A stretch of 64,000 nt of DNA from CALBTQ01 sp036725605 (lineage in GTDB: Bacteria > Lernaellota > Lernaellaia > Lernaellales > Lernaellaceae): assembly GCA_036725605.1 (NCBI GenBank), contig DAIMDW010000022.1:1-64000 (forward strand). Direction: 5' to 3'. A model generated the notes under the pieces. That model worked only from the letters and a program-made list of their open reading frames with translations. It was not told where the DNA came from and did not search any database. Positions 1 to 7,883 of the stretch are shown in pieces. The first letter of the stretch is position 1; each line of letters opens with the position of its first letter. The position numbers and the translations under genes are program-made.

Positions 1-1690
1 GCCCGAAGCGTTCGACAGCGTCGCCGAGGGCATCAAGCACGCGCTGGCCACCGGCGGGCCGGAAGCGGTCGGCGTTCTGGCCAGTCCGCGCCTGCCGCTC
101 GAAGACGCCTACTTGACCGCCTACGTGTTCGGCGACGTCGTCGGCACGCGCCTGGTGGCCGTGTCGGGCCAGGACGGTTACGGCGAGGCGTTGAAGACGA
201 CCTTCTTCCGTTTGGGCCGCGCCGGTTCGACCGCCGACTTCGACGATCTGGGCCGGGCCGACGCGATCCTGCTGCTGGGTTCGGATCTGGCCGCCGAAAT
301 GCCGGTGCCGCATTTGCGGGCCTTGCGGGCGGTGCGTGAAAACGATGCGCGGTTGATCAACGCCTATCCGACGCCGACCAAATGCGACGACTTCGCTACC
401 TCGCGCCTGCGCTATCATCCGGGCGAGGAAACCGCCGTGCTGCTCATGTTGCTGCGCTGCCTGGTCGAGCAAAAAGGGCAGAGCGTCGATTTCATCATGC
501 GGCGCACCGAAGGTTTCGCCGCGTTCAAGGCGGGGCTGGATCGACTCAACCTCGACGATCTCGCCTGGCGTAGCGGAATATCGATTGAAACGGCGATGCA
601 GGCCGCGGCCGAGCTGGCGCGGGCGAAAGCACCGGTAGTCGTGCTGGGCAATCAGTCGCTCGGCTCGCCGATGGCCGGACAGATTGCCGGTCTGGCGATC
701 GACCTGCTCATGGCTCTGGGGCGCGTCGAGCATGGCTTGTTGCTGTCGTCGGACCGCAGCGACGTGTTCGGTGCGATGCTCGCCGGCCTGGCGCCCGGTC
801 GCGGGCCCGGTTTGAAAGCGCGTGAAAATCTGCCGGTCGGCTGGACGCGCATGCCCGAAGCGCCGGGCCTCGGGTATCGCGGCGTGTTGGAAGCGGGCAT
901 GGTCGGCCATCTCTCGGCCCTGATCGTGCTGGGCGCCAACCCGCTGGTCGGCACGCCGATGGCCGAGCCGTTGCGCAAGGCGATGGACGTCACCGGCTTT
1001 GTCGTGACCTCCGATCCGTTCCTCAACGCCACGGCCGAACAGGCGCAAATTTATTTGCCGACGCAAACCTTCGCCGAGCGGGAAGGCCTGATTCTCTCCG
1101 TCGAAGGTCGATTGCTGAACATGCGGCGCGCCATCGAACCGGCGGAAGGCGCGATGACCGAATGGCAGATTCTGCTCGAGCTGGCCAAGCGCCTGGGCAA
1201 GCCGTACGGCGGCGAGACGCTGCATGATATTCGGCGGGAACTCGCGGCGAACGTCGCCGATTTGACGGACGTCGATTACGAAACGCTGCCGCGCAGCGGG
1301 CAATTCATCCCGCGTTTCGCGCTGGGCGAGGATACGAAGATCACCTTCGGCGCGATTCCGCTTTTGCCGTCCCGCCTCGAAGGTGATCTGTTGCTGGTGA
1401 CCGGGCCGGTCTTTGCGCACAACGGTACGCTCAGCCAGCGTGGCGGCGGGCCGATGACGATCTGCCCCGAGCCGTGGCTGGCGCTGCATCCGGACGACGC
1501 GCGGGAGCACGGGTTGAGCGCCGGCGCGAGCGTCAAGGTGCGGGCGCAAAACACCGAACTGAGCGCGACGGTGCGTTACGACGATCGTCTGTCGCGCGGC
1601 ACGGCCTTTGCGCCCCATCACTTTGCCGCGTTCCCGGTCGGCTACCTGCTGGCCGAGGGACCGTGCGCCGCGATCAAGGTTGAAAAGTAG
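1..1690 (+). CDS. nuoG: NADH-quinone oxidoreductase subunit G-like (C-terminal part, 5' truncated by window edge)
   Basis: The frame is open from base 2 and runs to TAG at 1688-1690, so the gene starts outside the window and about 562 residues are visible. The visible part looks like the molybdopterin-oxidoreductase-type region of complex I subunit G: an ILLLGSDL-type beta strand, VLGANPL, and the stretch YLPTQTFAEREG followed by VEGRLLNMRRA, typical of NuoG proteins where cofactor ligands are lost. The last 110 residues resemble the small C-terminal dinucleotide-binding-like beta barrel (GDLLLVTGPVFAHNGTLS). Complex I passes electrons from NADH to quinone at the inner membrane. No nuoH or nuoI follows; the gene ends at a hairpin array, so it is probably last in its transcript. 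A formate-dehydrogenase-type alpha subunit is the alternative, since the N-terminal iron-sulfur region is out of view. Confidence 0.75.
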   Translation, partial: PEAFDSVAEGIKHALATGGPEAVGVLASPRLPLEDAYLTAYVFGDVVGTRLVAVSGQDGYGEALKTTFFRLGRAGSTADFDDLGRADAILLLGSDLAAEMPVPHLRALRAVRENDARLINAYPTPTKCDDFATSRLRYHPGEETAVLLMLLRCLVEQKGQSVDFIMRRTEGFAAFKAGLDRLNLDDLAWRSGISIETAMQAAAELARAKAPVVVLGNQSLGSPMAGQIAGLAIDLLMALGRVEHGLLLSSDRSDVFGAMLAGLAPGRGPGLKARENLPVGWTRMPEAPGLGYRGVLEAGMVGHLSALIVLGANPLVGTPMAEPLRKAMDVTGFVVTSDPFLNATAEQAQIYLPTQTFAEREGLILSVEGRLLNMRRAIEPAEGAMTEWQILLELAKRLGKPYGGETLHDIRRELAANVADLTDVDYETLPRSGQFIPRFALGEDTKITFGAIPLLPSRLEGDLLLVTGPVFAHNGTLSQRGGGPMTICPEPWLALHPDDAREHGLSAGASVKVRAQNTELSATVRYDDRLSRGTAFAPHHFAAFPVGYLLAEGPCAAIKVEK

Positions 1691-1715
1691 AGACGGAAAA
1701 TTTTTCTGAGACGAT

Positions 1716-1743
1716 GGGCGTGCCTACCGGCACGTCCATTTTT
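1716..1743 (+). terminator. Terminator-like hairpin A, first copy
   Basis: Nine-base-pair stem (GGGCGTGCC with GGCACGTCC, one G-U pair) with a four-base loop and a following T5 run, 26 bases after the nuoG stop codon. It is the natural first terminator of nuoG. A second, slightly imperfect copy lies at 1890-1917. Confidence 0.6.
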
Positions 1744-1889
1744 AATACCGATAAAGTCTTCCCTGACTTTATCAGTTGGCGGTCGACGAAAAGCGCGGTT
1801 TTCGTCTCCCTTCATTTTCGACAACAGGAAGTTGCCGAAAATGGCGAGCCATCCCTGGCTCGCGGCGAGGCTGCTTTTACCGCAGCCTC
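1716..1889. repeat. 174-bp hairpin-rich repeat, unit 1
   Basis: First of two near-identical 174-bp direct repeats. Six hairpins follow each other: A 1716-1724/1729-1737 (loop TACC, then T5), B GATAAAGTC 1750-1758 with GACTTTATC 1765-1773, C GACGAAAA 1785-1792 with TTTTCGTC 1799-1806, D ATTTTCGACAAC 1814-1825 with GTTGCCGAAAAT 1831-1842 (one mismatch), E GCGAGCCA 1844-1851 with TGGCTCGC 1856-1863, F CGAGGCTGC 1866-1874 with GCAGCCTCG 1882-1890. It lies between two convergent genes. No transposase or coding function is apparent. Confidence 0.9.
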
Positions 1890-2063
1890 GGACATGCCTA
1901 CCGGCACGTCCATTTTTATTACCGATAAAGTCTTCCCTGACTTTATCAGTTGGCGGTCGACGAAAAGCGCGGTTTTCGTCTCCCTTCATTTTCGACAACA
2001 GGAAGTTGCCGAAAATGGCGAGCCATCCCTGGCTCGCGGCGAGGCTGCTTTTACCGCAGCCTC
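1890..2063. repeat. 174-bp hairpin-rich repeat, unit 2
   Basis: Second copy of the 174-bp unit, differing from unit 1 at only three positions: two in the left arm of hairpin A and one just after its T-run. Hairpins B to F are identical in sequence. Because hairpin arms, loops and spacers are all conserved, the copy looks like a recent tandem duplication rather than convergent palindromes. Confidence 0.9.
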
Positions 2064-2095
2064 GGACGTGCCTTACCGGCACGTCCATTTTTTTT
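2064..2095 (+). terminator. Third copy of hairpin A with T8 run; rho-independent terminator closing the array
   Basis: GGACGTGCC 2064-2072 pairs perfectly with GGCACGTCC 2078-2086 around a TTACC loop and is followed by CA and eight T. It is the strongest terminator of the array for plus-strand transcription coming from nuoG. The stop codon (TAA, minus strand) of the convergent gene lies in its loop region at 2073-2075. Confidence 0.75.
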
Positions 2096-2480
2096 CAACG
2101 CGATCGTAGTGCGCTTTCCAGCGGAAGACCACCTGGAATTTGCCCCCCACGGTGACGGACAGATCCTTCTCCCGGTCGGGGCAGGGCGTGCAATTCTGCA
2201 AGGCGCACACTTCGACGTTCTTGGCGAAGAAGGTGTAGCTTTCCGGCGGCAGGTCTTTGACCAGCGAAGCGCCGCGCGTCCAGACGATGTTCTCCGGTTT
2301 GCTTACGCCGATGTCGGCCTGAATTTTGTTGAGCATCGTCGGGCCGGTGTTTTGCGAAAAGACCAGCAGCACGCGCACCTCGCCGGTGTCGTCGCCGGCC
2401 AGCGCGAAGGCGGCGAAGCACAATACCGCAATCATGACCGCCCGGCGCATGAGGCGAAAGCGGCGGTCGCGCGCGGCCAT
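2073..2480 (-). CDS. Small secreted protein of unknown function in a sensory operon
   Basis: 135 residues, starting at ATG 2480, two bases after the stop of the histidine kinase gene, so probably co-translated with it. The N-terminus has an Arg-rich n-region and a hydrophobic stretch (MIAVLCFAAFALA, about residues 14-26) ending in a plausible signal peptidase site before GDDTG, which suggests a periplasmic protein of about 105 residues. The mature part has a CALQNCTPC cysteine group that could form a disulfide or bind a ligand, and a beta-rich end (SVTVGGKFQVVFRW). I do not recognise the family. Its place after a PotD-like protein and a kinase suggests a role in the same signalling system. 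The reading frame ends inside the repeat-derived hairpin at 2064-2086, so its last codons overlap the array. Confidence 0.6.
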   Translation of the reverse strand: MAARDRRFRLMRRAVMIAVLCFAAFALAGDDTGEVRVLLVFSQNTGPTMLNKIQADIGVSKPENIVWTRGASLVKDLPPESYTFFAKNVEVCALQNCTPCPDREKDLSVTVGGKFQVVFRWKAHYDRVEKKWTCR

Positions 2481-2482
2481 GC

Positions 2483-5400
2483 TCAGTGCGCTCCCTTCGG
2501 CGGTTCCGGTGTGATCACCCGGCGGATGACTTCGCTGGTCAGCGCCCGTTGGCCCAACAGCGATTTGGCGTTGCCGGCCAGTTCGTCGCGGATTTCGAAG
2601 TCGGCTTTTTCCGGAATCAGAATCGTGCACGGCACCGCCAGATTACGCCGGCGCATTTCGTACAACAGCCAGATGCCATCGCCGTTTTCGTTGAGAATGT
2701 CGATCATCGCCGAATCGAACATCACGTTGTCCAGCAATTCCAGCGCGTCGCTGGAGGTGAAGGCCTTGATCACCTCGACGTGCTCTTCCTGCAGGAACGA
2801 ACCGATGCGCAACGCTTCCTCGATGCTGTCGCTGTACAGCAGCAGACGCTTCACCGGCTTGCCGATGCGCGCGGCGGTGCTCAGTAGACACTCGCGGCCG
2901 ATTTCCGGCGTGAAGGCGCTGACCGCCTCGATCGCATAGCCGTTGCCGTCCTGCGGATTGACCGAGGCGATCACCAAACGCATGTGCGCCATGGCCGGTG
3001 CGGTTTGCAGGTCGCGCAGCACGTTGAACATGTCGGTCTGTGTCGTGAACAAATTGATGAACAGAGCATCGGGATTGAGCGTGCTCGCGGCCTTGACCGC
3101 TTCGTCCGGTTCGATGACATGCACTTCGGCGACGCCCTCGGCGCGCAGCAGATCGGCGAGATAATTGCCGGCGGTGTGATCCGGATTGATGACCAACACG
3201 CGCTGCATCGGCGCTTCTTCCGTCGTCAGCGGCATGGGTGTGGTAAAGAGCATCGGACCAAGACCGGCCGGAATGGTGAAGGTGAATTTCGAACCGACGC
3301 CGATCTCGCTTTCCGCCCACACCTGTCCGCCCATTTTGTTGACCAACAGCCGCACCAGCGCCAGTCCCAGGCCGCTGCCCTGTTTGTGCGAGGCGCGCAC
3401 CTGGCGGAATTCCTCGAAGATGTAGGGCAGGTCGTCATGCGAAATGCCGATGCCCGTATCGGAAACGGTGAAGTGCCAGAAGCCGCTTTTCAACTGCGCA
3501 TTCAGATGCACCTCGCCCTGATCGGTGTACTTGATCGCGTTGCTCAGCAGATTGGACATGATCTGCTGCAAGCGCATTTCGTCGGCCCGCACCCATACGC
3601 CCTTGGGCGGCAGGTGATTGAAGACTTTGATGTTCTCGTTTTCGGCCAGCAATCCCTGCGCCTGATCGATCACCAGTCCGGCGATGGCGCAGGCGTCGAG
3701 TTCCTCGATCTCCAGATCCAGCATGCCGGCCTGGATCTTCGAAACGTCGAGCACGTCGTTGATCAAACGCAGCAGGTGTTCGCCGTTTTCCTGGATGATG
3801 CGAATGTCGCCGGTCACCTGATTGGGCAGATTGTATTTGACCTTTTCCTTTTGAATGATCTTGGCGAAGCCGATGACGCTGTTGAGCGGCGTGCGCATCT
3901 CGTGGCTGAGCCGGCTGATGAACTCGCCCTTGGATTTGTCGGTCTTCTCCGCCATGGCCAGCGCGTCGGCCAGCCGGCGCGATTGGTCGGTCAACTGCCG
4001 CGTGCGTTCGTCGACCATGCGCTCGAGGTTCTGGCTGTACACGGCCAGTTGCCTCTCCATGTTCTTGCGCTCGGTGATGTCGGTGATGACGGCGAAGGTC
4101 TTGGCGTCGGGTTGGCCGATCTGCTCCAGCCGACGCGCGGCGTAGAGCACCCAGATTTCCATTCCCGATTTCGTTCGCCACATCATTTCCTGCACCAGCG
4201 TCGGCGGATGGATCAGCGCCCGCGTGCCGGCCTGATCGGGATCGATGACGGTGAACAATTCGTTCACTTGATGACCGACCAGATTCTTGTTGCCCAGGAT
4301 CGTTTCCAGCGCCGGATTGGCGTGCAGAATGTAGCCGTCCTGATCCAACGCCCAGATGCCTTCGCCCGCCGTTTCGACCAGGGCGCGGTAGCGTTGCTCC
4401 GATTCACGGATGCGATTCATCGCCATGGCCAGGTCGTCGGCCATTTCGTTGAAGTGCCGCGCCAGTTGGGCCAGCTCGTCCTTACCCTTCAAGGAAACCC
4501 GGGTGATCAGATCGCCGGCCGCGACGCGGTCGGTGGCGGCGGCGAGTTTATGGATGGGAATGGTGATGCGGCGGCTGAGAAAGATCGACAACAGCAGGGC
4601 GATCATCAAGGCCGTCAACATCGAATAGACCATGCCGCGCATCAAGCCGAGCAGCGGCGCCATGGCGTCGTCCTCGTCGCGGGTGACCACAACCGACCAG
4701 TGCTCGCTCATGATTTGAAACGGATCGAGCACCATCGCGACCGAAGCGAATTCGGCCTGCTTTTTCAGCCACAAGCTGCTTTCCTTGGCGGCCAGCATCA
4801 CGCGGATCGGATCGTCGGCGGGCAGCGTCTCGAAGATCCGGCCGGTGTCGCCGTACATCAACAATTTCGCGTCTTCATTGACCAGAAAAGCGTGGGTCGC
4901 TTCGCCCAACTGAGAATTCAATAAAATGTCGCTGATCGCAAAAATCGCTTTTCGTTCGGATTTTTCCTCGGTTTGCAGCGGAATGCGACCGCACAGAATG
5001 CCGGGGATCGTATCGTTTTCGCCGAGCGGCAGGCACATGACCGATACCGAGCGGCGCGGATTCGAAATCAGGTGAGCCCGACTGAGAATGGGATTTCCTT
5101 CCTGCGCCTGTTTGAACCAGGTTTTGGCCGCCCATTCGCCCTCATAAGAATACGTGGTGCTGGCGCGCACGATGCCCTTGGCGTCGATCAGCGTCAGGTC
5201 GTCGAAAATGGTGGTGTACTGTTGAATGCGTCGCAGTTCGGCTTCCACTTCCTTGGCCGGATAGCGGTCGAAGTGCGTGATGATCGAGTTTTCCACCATG
5301 ATCTGGATGCTGTTGTAGGCCGAGACGATGCTGTTGGAAATGCGCCCGGCCAACAGGCGACTGCGGTCCTGTAATTCGTTTTCGATGGCCTGGGCCAGCG

Positions 5401-5512
5401 TGTCGCGCATCTCGTTGAGCCCGGTGAAGAACAACGTCACCAGAGGGATAGCCGCGGCAATCAACAAAAACAACATGACCCGTAACGATATGCGCTGCAC
5501 TGTTTTCCTCAC
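2483..5512 (-). CDS. Membrane-bound hybrid sensor histidine kinase (Cache-type sensor, HAMP, PAS, HisKA, HATPase, two degenerate receivers)
   Basis: About 1009 residues from GTG 5512, which overlaps the upstream stop in a GTGA arrangement; GTG 5536 is an alternative in the same frame. A first membrane segment (about 13-31) is followed by a periplasmic double-Cache-like domain (about 40-285), a second membrane segment (about 295-313), HAMP (about 313-365), PAS (about 375-488), a coiled coil, and HisKA with the H-box SHEMRTPLN (His about 537). The ATPase domain has N-box NLLSNAIKYT, DTGIGI and GSGLGLALV. The C-terminus carries two receiver-like domains. The first has Asn where the phosphoacceptor Asp is expected (DALFINLF); the second keeps an Asp (AMIDIL) but lacks the usual acidic pair. 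No response regulator lies beside it. The PotD-like gene upstream suggests that the ligand reaches the kinase through a binding protein. Confidence 0.9.
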   Translation of the reverse strand: MRKTVQRISLRVMLFLLIAAAIPLVTLFFTGLNEMRDTLAQAIENELQDRSRLLAGRISNSIVSAYNSIQIMVENSIITHFDRYPAKEVEAELRRIQQYTTIFDDLTLIDAKGIVRASTTYSYEGEWAAKTWFKQAQEGNPILSRAHLISNPRRSVSVMCLPLGENDTIPGILCGRIPLQTEEKSERKAIFAISDILLNSQLGEATHAFLVNEDAKLLMYGDTGRIFETLPADDPIRVMLAAKESSLWLKKQAEFASVAMVLDPFQIMSEHWSVVVTRDEDDAMAPLLGLMRGMVYSMLTALMIALLLSIFLSRRITIPIHKLAAATDRVAAGDLITRVSLKGKDELAQLARHFNEMADDLAMAMNRIRESEQRYRALVETAGEGIWALDQDGYILHANPALETILGNKNLVGHQVNELFTVIDPDQAGTRALIHPPTLVQEMMWRTKSGMEIWVLYAARRLEQIGQPDAKTFAVITDITERKNMERQLAVYSQNLERMVDERTRQLTDQSRRLADALAMAEKTDKSKGEFISRLSHEMRTPLNSVIGFAKIIQKEKVKYNLPNQVTGDIRIIQENGEHLLRLINDVLDVSKIQAGMLDLEIEELDACAIAGLVIDQAQGLLAENENIKVFNHLPPKGVWVRADEMRLQQIMSNLLSNAIKYTDQGEVHLNAQLKSGFWHFTVSDTGIGISHDDLPYIFEEFRQVRASHKQGSGLGLALVRLLVNKMGGQVWAESEIGVGSKFTFTIPAGLGPMLFTTPMPLTTEEAPMQRVLVINPDHTAGNYLADLLRAEGVAEVHVIEPDEAVKAASTLNPDALFINLFTTQTDMFNVLRDLQTAPAMAHMRLVIASVNPQDGNGYAIEAVSAFTPEIGRECLLSTAARIGKPVKRLLLYSDSIEEALRIGSFLQEEHVEVIKAFTSSDALELLDNVMFDSAMIDILNENGDGIWLLYEMRRRNLAVPCTILIPEKADFEIRDELAGNAKSLLGQRALTSEVIRRVITPEPPKGAH

Positions 5513-6594
5513 CGTCGCTTGTTCAACGTCGCCCACACTCGATTGCGTTCGTTGCGGCTCTTTTCCAGTCCATTAAAATATTCGCAAGAAGCGGTTTCGT
5601 CCACCGTGGTCGGTTCGCTTCGTTCGCTTCGGCCTTCCGGCCATAAAATCGCTCGCGCTTTCAGGTTCGGCGTGTCGTAACGCAGGAACCTGGCGCAGGC
5701 GGCATTGACCGCCGGTTCGGTCATATAGTCGATGAAGCGCAGGGCGGCTTCCCGATGGGTCGATGCGGCGGGTATCGCCAACAAATCCATCCACTGCACG
5801 CAGCCCTCGCGGGGAATGATGTAAACCACGTTCGGATTTTCATGCTCGGCGATGTGCCCTTCGCCGCTGTAGACGTGAGCGATGATCAGCTCTTCCGCGA
5901 TCAGCATGTCGCGTATGCGGATCGGATCGAGAAAACCGCGCATGTGCGGCAACGCCTGGGCGATGGTTTTTCCGGCGGCGCGAATCGTTTCCGGATCATT
6001 CGCATTGATGCTTCGCCCGTGCATCTTGAGCGCGATGGCCAGCACTTCGTCGATGTTGTTGAGCAACGCCGCTTTTTGTGCATATTGCGGATCGAGCAGG
6101 TCACGCCAACCGGTGACCGTCTTTTTTATATATTTTTTGTTATATGCCAGTCCGGTCGTGCCCGTCAGATAAGGCACATAATACTTGTGCTCCGGATCGC
6201 AATCGATTTGCGAATGATCGAAAGCCGTTTTTTTATAGGTGGGCAGTTTGTTGGAATCCAACTCCGCCAATAGCTTGAGCTCGATCAGGCGGCACAGCAT
6301 GTCGCGGCTGGGAAACACCACGTCGTACTTCGCCGGTTCGCTTTGCAGATGCGCCAGCATGTACTCCTGATCGGGAAAGGTCTCCAATTCCACGCGAATG
6401 CCGGTTTTTGTCGTGAAATCGCCGAGCGTTTCCGGCGCCAGATAAGCTTCCCAATTGAACACGCGGATGGTGACCGCTTCCGGCGAGGCCGAATCGGATT
6501 GCCGGCATGAAACGTTGGATTGGCAGCCGCCGACGGCAAGGATCACCAATGTCGTGAAAAGCAAGAAACAGGAAATTTTCGGCAACTTGCCCAT
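5509..6594 (-). CDS. PotD/NspS-like periplasmic polyamine-binding lipoprotein
   Basis: 361 residues from ATG 6594 (weak AGAAG upstream). A lipoprotein signal MGKLPKISCFLLFTTLVILAV ends at lipobox GGC, so the protein should be membrane-anchored. The mature part is a spermidine/putrescine-binding type solute receptor: the opening IRVFNWEAYLAPETLGDF, YDVVFPSRDM, YVPYLTGTTGLAYNKK and REGCVQWMDLLAIPA are hallmarks of the PotD/PotF family. There are no ABC permease or ATPase genes beside it. Instead the next gene, overlapping by 4 bp, is a histidine kinase. In Vibrio the PotD homologue NspS signals through the membrane protein MbaA rather than transporting, and a similar sensory use is the best inference here. 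Confidence 0.85.
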   Translation of the reverse strand: MGKLPKISCFLLFTTLVILAVGGCQSNVSCRQSDSASPEAVTIRVFNWEAYLAPETLGDFTTKTGIRVELETFPDQEYMLAHLQSEPAKYDVVFPSRDMLCRLIELKLLAELDSNKLPTYKKTAFDHSQIDCDPEHKYYVPYLTGTTGLAYNKKYIKKTVTGWRDLLDPQYAQKAALLNNIDEVLAIALKMHGRSINANDPETIRAAGKTIAQALPHMRGFLDPIRIRDMLIAEELIIAHVYSGEGHIAEHENPNVVYIIPREGCVQWMDLLAIPAASTHREAALRFIDYMTEPAVNAACARFLRYDTPNLKARAILWPEGRSERSEPTTVDETASCEYFNGLEKSRNERNRVWATLNKRR

Positions 6595-6765
6595 GATTTC
6601 TTCTAATCGATGTTTGATTGGTAAGACTAAATCACAACGCCGGACAGGATGCAAGTTTTGGGGGAAAATCAAAAATGGCGGAGTGCCGAGGATTCACGAC
6701 GTATTGCCCCTTGCCCGGCATGTAAAAATGATGTGAGGATATCGGCCAACGACAGGAGAATGAAA

Positions 6766-7803
6766 ATGAAAAAATGGTGGCTCTTGCTGCTCGTGGCGGC
6801 CCTGATCGGCTTCGGTTGCGGTGACGATGACGACGATAATGACGATGATTCCACCGACGATGATGCCGCCGACGACGATGCCGATGACGACACCAGCGAC
6901 GACGATGCCGACGACGATACGACCGATGACGACAGCGCCGACGACGACACCTCCGAGCCGCCGCAATGTTGGAACGACCTGGCCGTCGGCGAGAAGGTCG
7001 CTTTTATGCAGGGCTTGCCCGGTTCGGAGGGCATCGCCTTCAACAGCGCCGGCGAGTTGTATGCCTCGATCGGCAATCAGATCGCACGCGTTTACGCCGA
7101 CGGCACGTGGGAGCCGCTGGCCGATTTCACCGATCCGATCGGCATCGCCTTCGACAACGACGACAATCTCTACGTCGCCGATTTCGGCGAAGGCAATCTA
7201 CCCGCGCCCAACGACGGCGCGGTGTATCGTCTCGATGCCGCCGGCACGGCAACGCTGCTCGCCGAAGGCATCGCCAATCCCAACTACGTCACGCTCACGC
7301 CGCAAGGCACGCTGCTGGTGTCGGACAATTACACGACTTCGATTTACGAAGTGACGATCGCCGGCGCGTTGTCGGTCTGGTACGACCAGGTCGATTCGCC
7401 CAACGGTATGGTTTTCTCCGCCGCGCGCGACGCGCTGTACGTGGCCGGTACGTTCGCCGCGGGCAATCCCGTCTACCGCATCGATCTGGACGGGCAGGGC
7501 GCGCCGACGGGCATTACGACCATCGCCAATCTCGACTTGCTGTCGCTGCCCGACGGCATCGCGGTTGCTGCCGACGGCATGCTGTACGTGACCGAAGACG
7601 GCATCGGCAAACTCGTGCGCGTCGATCCGACGACCGGCGAGTACGAGGCGATCGCCACCGGCATGATCACGCCCGCGTCGATGACCTTTGGCGTCGCGCC
7701 GGATTTCGATCCCTGTTCGCTTTACGTGACCGAGCTGATCGGCCAGCACATCTGGCGGATTTCCGTGGGCGTCGCCGGTGCGCCGTTGGTCAACCAGGAA
7801 TAG
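6766..7803 (+). CDS. Asp-rich lipoprotein with NHL/SMP-30-like beta-propeller
   Basis: 345 residues. ATG 6766 is preferred over ATG 6760 because the AGGAG at 6754-6758 is then seven bases away. The signal MKKWWLLLLVAALIGFG leads to a lipidated Cys18. It is followed by about 45 residues made almost only of Asp with Thr, Ser and Ala, a flexible acidic stalk that could bind calcium. From about residue 65 on, repeated units such as EGIAFNSAGELYAS, IGIAFDNDDNLYVADFG and NGMVFSAARDALYVAG mark a six-bladed propeller of the SMP-30/NHL type. The substrate is unknown; such surface proteins may be enzymes or binding scaffolds. The acidic-stalk lipoprotein type is common in some uncultured delta-like lineages, which is general knowledge rather than something tested here. 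Confidence 0.8.
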   Translation: MKKWWLLLLVAALIGFGCGDDDDDNDDDSTDDDAADDDADDDTSDDDADDDTTDDDSADDDTSEPPQCWNDLAVGEKVAFMQGLPGSEGIAFNSAGELYASIGNQIARVYADGTWEPLADFTDPIGIAFDNDDNLYVADFGEGNLPAPNDGAVYRLDAAGTATLLAEGIANPNYVTLTPQGTLLVSDNYTTSIYEVTIAGALSVWYDQVDSPNGMVFSAARDALYVAGTFAAGNPVYRIDLDGQGAPTGITTIANLDLLSLPDGIAVAADGMLYVTEDGIGKLVRVDPTTGEYEAIATGMITPASMTFGVAPDFDPCSLYVTELIGQHIWRISVGVAGAPLVNQE

Positions 7804-7883
7804 TCTTGCCTTTCACCCGTGGCGCATAGCCGAATAAATCGATAGAATAGATGGGAAATGCATTGCTCCATAATGAGGTATCG

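Noticed and set aside
1642..2088. Open frame of 148 codons on the minus strand with an internally repeated peptide
   Set aside because: It is created by the 174-bp repeat being divisible by three; it has no ribosome site and its codons follow the hairpins, not a protein.
1716..2095. Could the repeat array be a CRISPR
   Set aside because: Units are 174 bp with no short repeat-spacer alternation, and no cas genes are visible.
5509..6594. PotD-like gene as part of a polyamine ABC importer
   Set aside because: No permease or ATPase gene lies within the operon or anywhere in the window; the partner is a histidine kinase.
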